From Microbacterium hydrocarbonoxydans (lineage in GTDB: Bacteria; Actinomycetota; Actinomycetes; Actinomycetales; Microbacteriaceae), in NCBI RefSeq assembly GCF_900105205.1, contig NZ_FNSQ01000005.1, positions 3,454,975-3,518,974 on the forward strand: 64,000 nt of DNA, read 5' to 3'. Below the pieces are notes generated by a model. The model was not told the DNA's origin. It made no database searches and saw only the letters and a list, made by a program, of their open reading frames with translations. A program made the position numbers and the translations under genes. Below, in pieces: positions 1-8,177 of this stretch; positions within the stretch are counted from its first letter, which is position 1; each line of letters starts with the position of its first letter.

Positions 1-78
1 CTCGTGCTCACCGCCAGGCACGGCGGCGGGCTGAACGTGACGGTGTGGCTGCCGCATCCGTTCCCCCAGCCGAGGTGA
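1..78 (+). CDS. C-terminal end of an unidentified protein (partial)
   Basis: An open frame enters from the left edge of the window and stops at TGA 76-78, leaving 25 residues that end in GLNVTVWLPHPFPQPR. The Gly-rich stretch followed by a VTVWLP strand resembles the last strand of an HATPase domain of a sensor histidine kinase, but 25 residues are too few to assign a family. The preceding window is needed to identify it. Confidence 0.35.
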   Translation, partial: LVLTARHGGGLNVTVWLPHPFPQPR

Positions 79-170
79 GGCGGCGCGTCCGTCTGGTTTG
101 TTCGGCTGCACAGTGTGGCTGCACATCTGCATGCTCGGATCACGGATGCATGCTGATTTCGCCGGTTCTG

Positions 171-201
171 GCATGCATCTGTGATCTGGGCATGCATCTG
201 T
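171..201. repeat. Short direct repeat of GCATGCATCTGT
   Basis: GCATGCATCTGT occurs exactly at 171-182 and again at 190-201. A related GGATGCATGCTG lies at 145-156. They sit in the 213-bp gap between the partial gene and the azoreductase stop, which holds no convincing gene. Function unknown; a regulator binding site for the upstream unit or a short repeat remnant are both possible. Confidence 0.5.
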
Positions 202-291
202 ACTCGGTGCAGCCGCAGTGACCGGTTGGCACGGGCCTGGCTTCGACGACGGTACCGACCTGGCTGCACCTCTGGCCCCGAACGCGGGAGG

Positions 292-945
292 TCAGGCGAC
301 CTCGCCCCGCAGAGCGGCCAGCTCACGGCCATAGGTGCGAGCCGACTGCTCGGCGTTCTCCTTGAGCTCGCGCGCGGTGTCGGCGAAGGCGTCGAGTGCC
401 GGGTTCACTCCCACGAGGGTGAACGGCCGCTCGACGACCCGCAGGTCGAGGCCCCAGACGTCCTCGAGCACGCGGCGCAGCCATCCGGTGGAGTGGTCCC
501 AGCCTTCCTTCGGCGTCCCGGGGGCGTAGTTGCCGCCGAGCACGGTGACGAGGGTCGCGGGCTTGCCGCGCAGCGCCGTGCCCTGCGGATCGATGCGCGG
601 GTCGGTGTAGGCGACGTCGAACCAGGTCTTGAAGTGCTGCGAGACGCCGTAGTTGTAGAGGGGCACGGCGAACAGCAGCGCGTCGGCGCCGATCAGCTCG
701 TCTGCGAAGGTGGTGGCGAGGGCGCGAGCCTCGTTCTGAGCGGGAGTGCGCTGCGCCTCGTCGACGAAGCCTCCGGTCACGGCATCCGCCCAGGCCGTCG
801 CGGGCACCGGATCGGCGGCGAGGTCTCGGCGGGTGACCGTGGAGTCGGGGTGCGATGCCGTCCATTCGGCTTCGACGAGGTCGGCGAGCGAACGGCTGGC
901 GGACGACGCGGGAAGGATGCTGGCATCCAGGCGGAACAGGGACAT
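292..945 (-). CDS. azoR: FMN-dependent NADH-azoreductase
   Basis: The 217-aa product is a flavodoxin-fold quinone/azo reductase of the AzoR/AcpD family. These soluble enzymes use FMN and NAD(P)H to reduce quinones and azo compounds by two electrons. The N-terminal strand MSLFRLDASI with the following Ser-rich loop is the phosphate-binding region for FMN, and PLYNYGVSQHFKTWFD near residues 95-110 is the family's flavin-ring and dimer motif, followed by the typical TVLGG segment. Length matches the family (about 200-220). It is divergent from the HxlR regulator at 1024, the usual arrangement for quinone- or electrophile-responsive reductases, so control by that regulator is likely but inferred. 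Confidence 0.9.
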   Translation of the reverse strand: MSLFRLDASILPASSASRSLADLVEAEWTASHPDSTVTRRDLAADPVPATAWADAVTGGFVDEAQRTPAQNEARALATTFADELIGADALLFAVPLYNYGVSQHFKTWFDVAYTDPRIDPQGTALRGKPATLVTVLGGNYAPGTPKEGWDHSTGWLRRVLEDVWGLDLRVVERPFTLVGVNPALDAFADTARELKENAEQSARTYGRELAALRGEVA

Positions 946-1023
946 AAGGCTGCCTTTCGCTTTTCGTAGTCACTCTGTTTTTCTTAGCGACTTGCGTTAA
1001 CGTAGCACAGGTATGATGGGCGC

Positions 1024-1362
1024 ATGGCCGAGATCGACGACGAGAGTCATGTGTGCGACGCCGCCGTCACACTGGCCTTCAGCGTGCTCGGCAAGCGCTG
1101 GAACGGAATGATCATCTCGTCCCTCGGTGGCGGCCCCTCGACCTTCGTCGCGCTGCGCCGCGGCGTGTCCGGGATCAGCGACACCGTGCTGTCCGACCGT
1201 CTCGCCGAGCTCGCGGATGCGGGACTCGTCGCCCGCGCAGTCGACGCCGGCCCGCCCGTGACCGTCTCCTACTCGCTCACCGAGGGCGGCCGGGGCCTGC
1301 TGCCCATCCTCGATCAGCTCGGCACCTGGGCGTCCGAGAACCTCGAGATCCGCGCGCACTGA
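1024..1362 (+). CDS. HxlR-family winged-helix regulator
   Basis: The 112-aa protein is a single HxlR/DUF24 winged-helix domain. Diagnostic features are an early Cys (Cys11 in HVCDAA), the GKRW motif near residue 29, the recognition-helix region ISDTVLSDRLAELADAGLV, and a wing ending in SYSLTEGG. In the YodB/CatR group an N-terminal Cys senses quinones and diamide, and Cys11 occupies the equivalent place. It is divergent from azoR across 78 bp that must hold both promoters, so it probably represses azoR and itself. It ends 16 bp from the convergent SDR gene. The inducer is inferred from the family. Confidence 0.85.
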   Translation: MAEIDDESHVCDAAVTLAFSVLGKRWNGMIISSLGGGPSTFVALRRGVSGISDTVLSDRLAELADAGLVARAVDAGPPVTVSYSLTEGGRGLLPILDQLGTWASENLEIRAH

Positions 1363-1378
1363 CCGTCGCGCGCTCCCC

Positions 1379-2896
1379 TCACCAGGGGCTGGGCTCGTAG
1401 TCCTTGAGGAAGACGCCGTGGATGTCCTCGCCGGCCTCGCCGCGCACGATCGGGTCGTACACCCGGGCGGCGCCGTCGACGAGATCGAGCGGAGCGTGGA
1501 AGCCCTCCTCGGCCAGACGCACCTTCGTGTAGTGCGGGCGCTCGTCGGTGATCCATCCGGTGTCGACGGCGGTCATCAGGATGCCGTCGGTCTCGAGCAT
1601 CTCGCCGGCGCTCGTGCGCGTCAGCATGTTCAGCGCCGCCTTGGCCATGTTCGTGTGCGGGTGTCCTGGCCCCTTGTAGCGGCGCGAGAACTGCCCCTCC
1701 ATGGCGGAGACGTTCACCACGTACTTGCGGTGCGATGACGACGACGCCATCGACGCACGCAGCCGGCTGATGAGAAGGAACGGCGCGGTCGTGTTGGCCA
1801 GCTGCACCTCGAGCATCTCGAGCGGATCAACCTGGTCGATCGACTGCACCCAGCTGTTCGTGCGGTTGACGTCGGGCACGAGACCGCCGGCATCGATCGC
1901 GGTGCCGTCGGCGTGCTTCTCGAGCGACGACGACCCGGGAGCCATCCCGAGGCGCGCGAGGTCCTCGGCGGTCAGCGCCTGGCCGCCCTGCTCGGCGACG
2001 GTGCCGCCGAGGGCTGCGACCGAGAGCAGCGGATGCGCGTCGACCGAGGCCTGCAGCGCCTGAGGATGCGGGTCGGCGGTGTGGCCGAACGTCTCCATCT
2101 CCGGCAGCGGCCCATCGGGAAGCGGCTGCAGCTCGGCATCCGCCAGCAGGGAGTACGAGCCGGGCGAGCGGCGCACGGTCTGCGCCGCGTTGTTGATGAG
2201 GATGTCGAGCGGACCCTGCGCCGCGACCGAATCGGCGAGGCCGATCACCTGGGCGGGGTCGCGGAGGTCGATGCCGACGACCCGCAGGCGGTGCAGCCAG
2301 TCGGCGGAATCCGGCAGCGCGGAGAAGCGGCGCACCGCATCGCGGGGGAATCGCGTCGTGATCGTCGTGTGCGCGCCGTCGCGCAGCAGTCGCAGGGCGA
2401 TGTGCATGCCGATCTTCGCGCGGCCGCCGGTGAGCAGCGCGCGCTTGCCGGTGAGGTCGGTGCGCGCGTTGCGCTTGCCGTGGCTGAACCGCGCGCAGTC
2501 CGGGCAGAGCTGGTGGTAGAACGCGTCGACCACGGTGTAGGGCTGCTTGCAGATGTAGCAGTTGCGGGGCTTGAGCAGCTCGCCGGCGATGGGGGCGTCG
2601 ACGACGCTCGTCGCGAGATCGTGGCCGCGAGTCTCATCGTCGATGCGGTCGGGGGCACCGGTGGCGGTGCGGGCGACGACGGCCTTGTCGGCCTCGGCGA
2701 TCGCGTCGCGGATCTCTTTGCGGCGCACGCGCTTGACGGCCTTGAACATCGCGGCGGTCGCGTGGCGGACGGCCACGAAGTCCGGATGCTCGTTGTCGAT
2801 CTGGTGCAGCTCCGACAGGACGCGCAGGGTGGTGGCGAGATCGTCGGGGTCGATACCGGCACCCAGGTCGGAGGAGGAGTCGGGCGCATCGGTCAT
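1379..2896 (-). CDS. SDR-family oxidoreductase with an N-terminal CxxC zinc-finger region
   Basis: The 505-aa protein has a roughly 160-residue N-terminal extension carrying CYICKQPY and LCPDC, a two-CxxC zinc-ribbon-like unit, ahead of a short-chain dehydrogenase domain. The Rossmann glycine motif TGGRAKIGMHIA lies near residue 155, followed by NNAAQT. The catalytic region is unusual: VNVSAMEGQF is followed by a KGPGHPHTNMAKAALNM segment where a YxxxK would be expected, with Asn/Met in place of Tyr, so true dehydrogenase activity is uncertain. Related large SDR proteins are common in actinomycetes and uncharacterised. It stands alone on its strand; substrate unknown. Confidence 0.8.
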   Translation of the reverse strand: MTDAPDSSSDLGAGIDPDDLATTLRVLSELHQIDNEHPDFVAVRHATAAMFKAVKRVRRKEIRDAIAEADKAVVARTATGAPDRIDDETRGHDLATSVVDAPIAGELLKPRNCYICKQPYTVVDAFYHQLCPDCARFSHGKRNARTDLTGKRALLTGGRAKIGMHIALRLLRDGAHTTITTRFPRDAVRRFSALPDSADWLHRLRVVGIDLRDPAQVIGLADSVAAQGPLDILINNAAQTVRRSPGSYSLLADAELQPLPDGPLPEMETFGHTADPHPQALQASVDAHPLLSVAALGGTVAEQGGQALTAEDLARLGMAPGSSSLEKHADGTAIDAGGLVPDVNRTNSWVQSIDQVDPLEMLEVQLANTTAPFLLISRLRASMASSSSHRKYVVNVSAMEGQFSRRYKGPGHPHTNMAKAALNMLTRTSAGEMLETDGILMTAVDTGWITDERPHYTKVRLAEEGFHAPLDLVDGAARVYDPIVRGEAGEDIHGVFLKDYEPSPW

Positions 2897-2962
2897 TGTG
2901 CTGATTTTACGCGACTTCTCGGGGTGTCTTCCTGGGAACGCGGGCGGGGCAGCGGGGTCCGA

Positions 2963-3062
2963 CGTTCACAACTCAGCATGGGCGTTCAGGGGCGATGGCA
3001 CCGCCGCCGGAAAGACGCGGGCCGTCGCACGTCGACCACGCGTTCATGCTGAGTCGTGAACG
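2963..3062. repeat. Interspersed inverted-repeat element (copy 1) with CGTTCACAACTCAGCATG arms
   Basis: The left arm CGTTCACAACTCAGCATG (2963-2980) and the right arm CATGCTGAGTCGTGAACG (3045-3062) are inverted repeats with one mismatch, enclosing 64 bp of GC-rich sequence. The same arms recur at 11311-11398 around a different interior. It lies between the start of the SDR gene and the stop of aztD. It could act as a terminator for aztD or be a REP/MITE-like mobile repeat; no transposase is present. Confidence 0.75.
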
Positions 3063-3113
3063 CCGACCGGCGGAGAAGAGGGGCAGGCCGCGCGAGCCCG
3101 CCCCTCGCGCCGG

Positions 3114-4319
3114 TCAGTGCCCGGCGGCGCCGACCACCACGAACTCGCCGGGCACGACGTCGAGAGTCGCCTCGGCCGAGACCTCCCCGGTGTGCAGATC
3201 GACGGCGAGGATGCGGTTCTCCGCCGGTTCCGTGACGTAGGCGATGTCCCCCACGACGCGGAGCCCGGGGTGCGGGTCCTGCCATTCCGCGGGGCTCTCC
3301 CACGGCTCGATGACACTCCACGAGTCGACGACCGCGCCGGCCTCATCGAGCACGTTCAGCGTGCCGTCCGATGCCAGGACGACGATGTTGTCATGGCCGT
3401 CGCGGCCGACCCCGCGCCAGGTGTACTCGACGCCGTCGGGCAGATCGACCACCGACAGGGTCTGCGCCTCCGTGTCGACGAGGGCGAGCTGCGAGAGCAG
3501 GTAGCCCTCCGTGTCAGGGTCGGCGTTGTAGTCGAGTGCGGCGATCGCGCTCGTGTCGGTGACATAGGCGTTGCCCGATCGACCGAACGCATCGGGCGCT
3601 TCGAGCTTGGTGAACTCCCCGTCCGCGAACACGAGCACCCCGTCCTCGCAGCCGAACACGATGGTCTCGCCCTTCAGCGCACCCTCTCCGTGCACGCCGG
3701 GGCAGTCCTCGGAGCGAGCGACCTCGGTTCCGGCGTCGAGCAGGCGGACCCCGCTGCGGGACTCTGCGGTGCCGATCGTCGACAGGACCGTCCCGTCCGA
3801 GAGCTCGATCGCGACCCCGTGGTGGGCCTCCTCCGACTCGACCGTCTCCGAATCGGGCAGGGCGCCGGTGCCGACCGAGTCGGTGTCGAAGAGCGTGATC
3901 CGGCCCGTGCCGTCGTCGAACAGGGCGGTGCGACCGGCGTGCGGGGTGACGTGGCCGGGGGCTTCGGCACCGAACACCTCGCCCGTGAATTCGACAGACC
4001 CCGAGGCGAGGCCGCTGTCGAGAAGATGGAAGCCGTCGGCTGCGGTGACGAACACGTGGCCGTCGTGGTCGCCGGCCGGGTTGACGCGCAGGAACCCGTC
4101 GAGCTCGGCGGAGGCGACGGTGTCGAGGGTGTCGCCGTCGAGCACGACGATGCCGCCGTCGTACGCGATGGCGACGCGGGTGTCGCCGTCGTGCGAGGGC
4201 TCCGAGGCGTCGTTCTCGCCGGAGGCCGACGGAGCGGCGGTCGCACATCCGGCGAGCGCGATCGCGGCGAGCGCGGCGATTGCGCCGGCCGCGAGGCGGC
4301 TGCGGGCTGGTCGATGCAT
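3114..4319 (-). CDS. aztD: AztD-type zinc metallochaperone lipoprotein (beta-propeller)
   Basis: The 401-aa product starts at ATG 4319 behind a clear AAGGAG ribosome site and opens with a lipoprotein signal ending in ALAGC. The mature part is a beta-propeller with repeated VAIAYDGG, VLDGDTLD, GHVFVTAADG and AYVTEPAENRILAVDL blades and scattered His-Asp pairs (SHDGD, GDHDGH, GRDGHD, DPHPG). In Paracoccus, AztD is a periplasmic propeller that hands zinc to the solute-binding protein AztC of the AztABC importer. Here no AztABC is visible. It lies 73 bp downstream of a related propeller lipoprotein that follows a Zur-like box, so zinc-starvation control is likely. Confidence 0.8.
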   Translation of the reverse strand: MHRPARSRLAAGAIAALAAIALAGCATAAPSASGENDASEPSHDGDTRVAIAYDGGIVVLDGDTLDTVASAELDGFLRVNPAGDHDGHVFVTAADGFHLLDSGLASGSVEFTGEVFGAEAPGHVTPHAGRTALFDDGTGRITLFDTDSVGTGALPDSETVESEEAHHGVAIELSDGTVLSTIGTAESRSGVRLLDAGTEVARSEDCPGVHGEGALKGETIVFGCEDGVLVFADGEFTKLEAPDAFGRSGNAYVTDTSAIAALDYNADPDTEGYLLSQLALVDTEAQTLSVVDLPDGVEYTWRGVGRDGHDNIVVLASDGTLNVLDEAGAVVDSWSVIEPWESPAEWQDPHPGLRVVGDIAYVTEPAENRILAVDLHTGEVSAEATLDVVPGEFVVVGAAGH

Positions 4320-4392
4320 GGGGTTCTCCTTCTTCTGGGTGGGTGCGCGGGATGCGCGAGGCGACGGATGCCGCCGATGAGGTGGCCGGAGT

Positions 4393-5625
4393 TCAGCCGA
4401 CGGGCTGGATGTACTGGGCGTCGAGGTCGTCGAACGTTCGGGCGACGGTTCCGTCGCCGTGGTCGATCTCGTGCACGGCGCCGGTGGCCGGGTCGGAGAC
4501 GTAGGCGTGCCGGGCGTCGACGATGAGCTGCACCTGATCGCGCAGTATGGGATCGGAGACGGATGCCTGCAGCAGGGGGGCGGTCCGGGCGAGTTCCGCA
4601 CCGTCGGCGGCGAGGACTCGCACAGTGCCGTCTGCCCCGATCACGACGGTGCGACTCTCGTCGTCGCCGATCGCGGCGGCACGGATCAGTGGGGTGTCGG
4701 TGGCGAGCAGCGTCCAGCTCCGGGCGCGGACGTCGAGCAGCCACGCCCCCGCCGATCCGGCGACTCCTGCGAGGTCGGGGCGGTCCGCGCGACCGGCGAG
4801 ATCCGGTGCCGCGGGGGCGTCTGCGGGGTAGGGGATGGCCTCGGCGGCGAGCGCTCCGCCGACTTCGCGAGTGACGAGCACGGCTCCGGCGTCGCATGCG
4901 AAGACGGCGCCGACGCGGGTGAGATCGACATCGCTCGCGTTCGAGCAGGGCGCGGCGACCCCCGTGGCCGTGCCGGTGCCGGCGAGCACGTCGACCGTCT
5001 CGCCGGTGGCCGCGAGGAGATGCCCGGCGAACGGGATGACGGGGCCCGCCGGGTCGATGGCGAGATCGAGGCGCGGGGCATCGTCGATCTTGGCGAGCCG
5101 TTCGTGGTAGAGGAGCACGACCTCTCGGCCGAAGCGGATGGCCGTGGCGGTGTCGCCGACGCGGATGTCTGCTTCGCCGGTTCCCTCGACCGTGCCGAGC
5201 AGCCCGGGTTCGCCGAGGAACGAGTGCGAGTGGTCGCCGTGCGGAACCGTCCAGCGGCCCGAGTCGAGCACATCGACGACCGTGCGGTCTCCCTCGACGC
5301 GGACCAGGTGGGCGAAGCGCCCTGAGCCCGGAACGGCTGCCGCGTCGGCATCCTCGGTCGCCGTCTCGTCCGTCGCGAGCTCCGAGCGCTGTTCGGTGTC
5401 TAGGTCGAGCAGCAGGAGTCTGCCGTGCTCGTCGGCCGCGATCAGCGCGCGGGCCGGCGATGCGACCTCTGCGGCTCCCCCGCCGTCGATGCCGTCGTTC
5501 TGCGGAATCGGCACGCTCGACGCGGGGGCCGGAGCGTCGGATGCCGCGCACGCCGTCGCGAGAAGCGAAGCCGTGAGCAGCGAGGCGAGCAGCAGGGTGC
5601 GGCCGGTGCGGGGAATGGGGGTCAC
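4393..5625 (-). CDS. AztD-related beta-propeller lipoprotein, Zur-box controlled
   Basis: The 410-aa protein begins at GTG 5625 behind AAGGTGAG. Its signal peptide ends in LLATAC, a lipobox, predicting a lipid-anchored extracytoplasmic protein. The body is a propeller with blades such as RALIAADEHGRLLLLDLD and a His-rich GDHSHSF loop near residue 140, resembling AztD in layout, so it is probably a paralogous zinc-binding chaperone. It is the first gene of a two-gene unit with aztD, and a near-perfect TTGAGAACGATTCTCAA box lies only 15 bp upstream of the start. A zinc-specific role is inferred from this box and the partner gene. Confidence 0.7.
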   Translation of the reverse strand: MTPIPRTGRTLLLASLLTASLLATACAASDAPAPASSVPIPQNDGIDGGGAAEVASPARALIAADEHGRLLLLDLDTEQRSELATDETATEDADAAAVPGSGRFAHLVRVEGDRTVVDVLDSGRWTVPHGDHSHSFLGEPGLLGTVEGTGEADIRVGDTATAIRFGREVVLLYHERLAKIDDAPRLDLAIDPAGPVIPFAGHLLAATGETVDVLAGTGTATGVAAPCSNASDVDLTRVGAVFACDAGAVLVTREVGGALAAEAIPYPADAPAAPDLAGRADRPDLAGVAGSAGAWLLDVRARSWTLLATDTPLIRAAAIGDDESRTVVIGADGTVRVLAADGAELARTAPLLQASVSDPILRDQVQLIVDARHAYVSDPATGAVHEIDHGDGTVARTFDDLDAQYIQPVG

Positions 5626-5639
5626 GAGATCTCACCTTA

Positions 5640-5656
5640 TTGAGAACGATTCTCAA
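5640..5656. promoter_or_regulatory. Zur-type operator
   Basis: TTGAGAACGATTCTCAA is a near-perfect palindrome (arms TTGAGAA and TTCTCAA around a CGA core). It fits the Fur/Zur family consensus, and given the AztD-type genes directly downstream on the minus strand, Zur is the most likely regulator. It starts 15 bp upstream of the GTG of the first propeller gene, where bound repressor would block the promoter under zinc sufficiency. Confidence 0.8.
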
Positions 5657-5864
5657 TCTCAAGTTGGGATGCTTCTGTTCGTCGGCGATCCGTCTCTCGC
5701 CGCGTCCGCGTCCGCCTGCGAAGTCCGATCGCGCTTCGAAAGTCCGGATGCCGGAAATTCGGCCTTCCGGGGTGTACTTCGCCGTGCGTGGCGCACCCTC
5801 CGCGACGGCATCCGATCGGCCCCGCCCTTGCGAGAACGTCCGACCCCCGGCGTAGGGTCTGAAC

Positions 5865-6929
5865 ATGAGCAGCCACACCGAAGCCCCAGGAGTCGTCCCT
5901 TCCTACCTGCTCGCGCGCCTGGCCGAGTCGGGTCGCTACCCTCGTGCGGCCGCCGCCGCCCGGCAGACGCTGACGGCGGGCAGACCGCCGTTCCGTGCAC
6001 GGCTCGACCTCTCGATCGACGAGAACGGCGACCTGGTCGCCCAGCTCTCCGACGCCCCCAATCGCACGATCAGCGACGCCGGCAATACGCAGAACCTGCC
6101 CGGCGCGATCGTCCGCAGTGAAGACGAGGCGCCGGTCGACGATGCGTCTGTCAACGAGGCCTACGACGGGCTCGGCGCGACGTTCGAGATGCTGCTCGCC
6201 GCCTTCGGCCGCAACTCGCTCAACGACGCCGGCGCGCCTCTCGACGCCACGGTGCACTACGGCATCGACTACGACAACGCCTTCTGGGACGGCGAGCGCA
6301 TGGTGTTCGGCGACGGCGACGGCGAGGTGTTCGTCGGATTCACCTCGTCGACCACCGTCATCGGACACGAGCTCGCCCACGGCGTCGTGCAGTACACCGC
6401 GAACCTCGAGTACCAGGGTCAGCCCGGGGCGCTGAACGAGTCGATCGCCGACGTGTTCGGAACGCTCACGGAGCAGTACCTGCTGGGTCAGCCGGCAGCG
6501 GATGCGACCTGGCTCATCGGGGCGGAGATCTTCACGGATGCCGTCGAGGGCCGCGCGCTCCGGTCGATGATCGAACCGGGCACCGCCTATGACGACGACG
6601 AGCTCGGCAAAGACCCGCAGCCCGCCCACATGAGCGGATTCGTACGCACCACGGAAGACAACGGGGGCGTGCACATCAACTCCGGCATCCCGAACCGCGC
6701 CTTCGCCCTCTTCGCCATCGACCTCGGCGGCAACGCCTGGGAGGCGGCGGGCACGGTCTGGTACCGCGCCCTCACCGGCGGCCTCTCGAGCACCGCGACC
6801 TTCACCGAATTCGCCGATGCCACCGTCGCGGCGGCAGCGGCGATCGACGACGCGACGGCCGCGGCCGCTCGACGCGCGTGGACGACCGTGGGAGTCTATG
6901 GAGATGAGCGAGTCCCCTCCACCGACTGA
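5865..6929 (+). CDS. M4-family (protealysin-like) metallopeptidase
   Basis: The 354-aa protein is a thermolysin-family zinc protease. HELAH at residues 168-172 supplies two zinc ligands and the catalytic Glu, and the third ligand Glu192 is in NESIADVFG. A GVHINSGIPNRAF segment near residue 269 carries the active-site His region. The short N-terminal part (about 60 residues, with PSYLL) resembles the small propeptide of protealysins and there is no signal peptide, so it is probably cytoplasmic or exported by a non-Sec route. Its stop overlaps the start of the emfourin inhibitor gene, the known protealysin-emfourin pairing. Confidence 0.9.
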   Translation: MSSHTEAPGVVPSYLLARLAESGRYPRAAAAARQTLTAGRPPFRARLDLSIDENGDLVAQLSDAPNRTISDAGNTQNLPGAIVRSEDEAPVDDASVNEAYDGLGATFEMLLAAFGRNSLNDAGAPLDATVHYGIDYDNAFWDGERMVFGDGDGEVFVGFTSSTTVIGHELAHGVVQYTANLEYQGQPGALNESIADVFGTLTEQYLLGQPAADATWLIGAEIFTDAVEGRALRSMIEPGTAYDDDELGKDPQPAHMSGFVRTTEDNGGVHINSGIPNRAFALFAIDLGGNAWEAAGTVWYRALTGGLSSTATFTEFADATVAAAAAIDDATAAAARRAWTTVGVYGDERVPSTD

Positions 6930-7245
6930 GCCGCAGCAGGTCGTCATCGCGGTGGTGCGCACGGGCGGCATCGCCGGCATCCGTCGCAAATGGCGCGTCG
7001 AACCCGATGCCGCACAGACTCACCGCTGGATCGCGATGATCGAAAGCTGCCCGTGGGACGACGAGACGGATGCCGACGCCGGCGCCGACCGCTTCGTCTG
7101 GGTGATCCGGGTCCGCACTTCTTCCGAGGAGCGCGAGCGCGAACTGCCCGATTCCGCCCTCGACGGCCCCTGGCGAGATCTCGTCGAAGCCGTGCGGGCA
7201 GCATCCGCCACCAGAGACACCGACGATGAGGAGTCGCCCCGATGA
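6904..7245 (+). CDS. Emfourin-type inhibitor of the adjacent M4 protease
   Basis: Using ATG 6904, nine bases after a GGGAG site inside the end of the protease gene, the product is 113 aa. It contains the emfourin signature VRTGGIAGIRRKWRV near residues 17-31, followed by an FVWVIRVR strand and an acidic tail. Emfourins are small tight-binding cytoplasmic inhibitors encoded next to protealysin-like proteases. The overlap of the two genes (6904-6929) suggests translational coupling so that protease and inhibitor are made together. The alternative ATG at 6898 would add two residues. Confidence 0.85.
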   Translation: MSESPPPTEPQQVVIAVVRTGGIAGIRRKWRVEPDAAQTHRWIAMIESCPWDDETDADAGADRFVWVIRVRTSSEERERELPDSALDGPWRDLVEAVRAASATRDTDDEESPR

Positions 7246-7568
7246 CGACAGAAGAGGCCGCCCGCCTGCTGCAGCTCGCGCGAGATGCGCACCGACGAGG
7301 CGACTTCCTGCTGCACCTGCAATTGGAAGTCAGTCGCCTCACCGGCGAGGCGTCGTCGTGGGGGTCCGCCGACAACGCATTCGTGAGCGACGACAGCGTC
7401 GGGTACTTCCTCAGCGACGTCGAACGGGTCGGCTGGAGACTCGAGCAGACCGGCTACACGTTCGTGGAATCGGGTGCCACGACCTCCGCACGGATGCTGA
7501 GCACCGGAACCGGCGTGGTCAACCACGGCGCCGTCTCGGGATACTTCACGTTCCGTCGCGTCGACTGA
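7242..7568 (+). CDS. Conserved-looking hypothetical protein coupled to emfourin
   Basis: The 108-aa protein starts at an ATGA overlap with the emfourin stop. It has no signal peptide or membrane segment. The N-terminal 35 residues are a predicted helix (TTEEAARLLQLARDAHRRGDFLLHLQLEV); the rest, with YFLSDVERVGWRLEQTGYTFVE and a final YFTFRR strand, looks alpha-beta. I do not recognise a family. Its position makes it the third member of a protease-inhibitor operon, so it may be a substrate, adaptor or second regulator; this is inference from context. Confidence 0.65.
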   Translation: MTTEEAARLLQLARDAHRRGDFLLHLQLEVSRLTGEASSWGSADNAFVSDDSVGYFLSDVERVGWRLEQTGYTFVESGATTSARMLSTGTGVVNHGAVSGYFTFRRVD

Positions 7569-7640
7569 CCCGTCTGCGCGTATCGATCGATCCGGTGTGA
7601 ATCCACGCCCCCGCCACGGTCGGGGGGCGAGAATGGGCGC

Positions 7641-7916
7641 ATGGGACTCTTCCAGCAGCGACCCGAAGAACAAGAGAACGAGTGGGCGCTGCCCTCCGAG
7701 CCGATCGAACGCTCCGAGTCGGAGGTCCTCGACACCGCTCCGGCCATCGATCCGCTGACGATCGGCCTGGGCCTCGGCGCAGGTGCGTCGGTCAGCTCGA
7801 TCGTCTTCCCGGTCGCTCCCCCTGCACCGGATGCCTTCTCGATCGAGAACCGGGAACCCGACGACGAGTCGGGCGACGCGGGCAACGCGTCGGGCACGGA
7901 CTCCGACGACAACTGA
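7641..7916 (+). CDS. Small acidic hypothetical protein
   Basis: The 91-aa product is acidic, with Glu/Asp-rich ends (EEQENEWALPSEP at the start, DDESGDAGNASGTDSDDN at the end) and a central low-complexity LTIGLGLGAGASVSS segment that is too weak to call a membrane helix. No family is recognised. It follows the emfourin operon by 72 bp and precedes a tandem-repeat region. The frame looks coding by its GC-rich third positions, but its reality is only moderately supported. Confidence 0.45.
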   Translation: MGLFQQRPEEQENEWALPSEPIERSESEVLDTAPAIDPLTIGLGLGAGASVSSIVFPVAPPAPDAFSIENREPDDESGDAGNASGTDSDDN

Positions 7917-7950
7917 CGCCTGGCTGCCGTCGGGCTGTGCGTCGGGCTGG

Positions 7951-8107
7951 TGGCGAACGCCCGTCCTCGTGGCGAACGCCCGTCCTTGTGGCGAACTCCC
8001 TCATCGGGACCACGAACCGCACGCACGCCGCCGGGACGACGAACCGCACGCACGCCATCGGGACGACGAATCACACGCACGCCGCCGGGACGACGAACCG
8101 CACCTGG
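7951..8107. repeat. Two adjoining tandem repeats (19-bp and 27-bp units)
   Basis: Three copies of a 19-bp unit beginning TGGCGAACGCCCGTCCTCG run from 7951 to 8007, the third degenerate. They merge into 3.9 copies of a 27-bp unit (8003-8107) with the core CGGGACGACGAACCGCACGC. Adjacent 27-bp units alternate ATCGGGAC and GCCGGGAC starts. The block fills most of the 261-bp gap before the RNase H gene. Both units are whole-number near multiples of a helical turn, but no regulatory role can be shown. Confidence 0.8.
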
Positions 8108-8177
8108 CCCATAACGCGCGTCTGCTCTGACGCGCCCCGCGCACGGCGGTGTCGGCCCGCGCGGCTACGGTGGAGGC

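Noticed and set aside
7951..8107. A CRISPR array in the tandem-repeat region
   Set aside because: Units are directly adjacent without spacers of unique sequence, and no cas genes are near.
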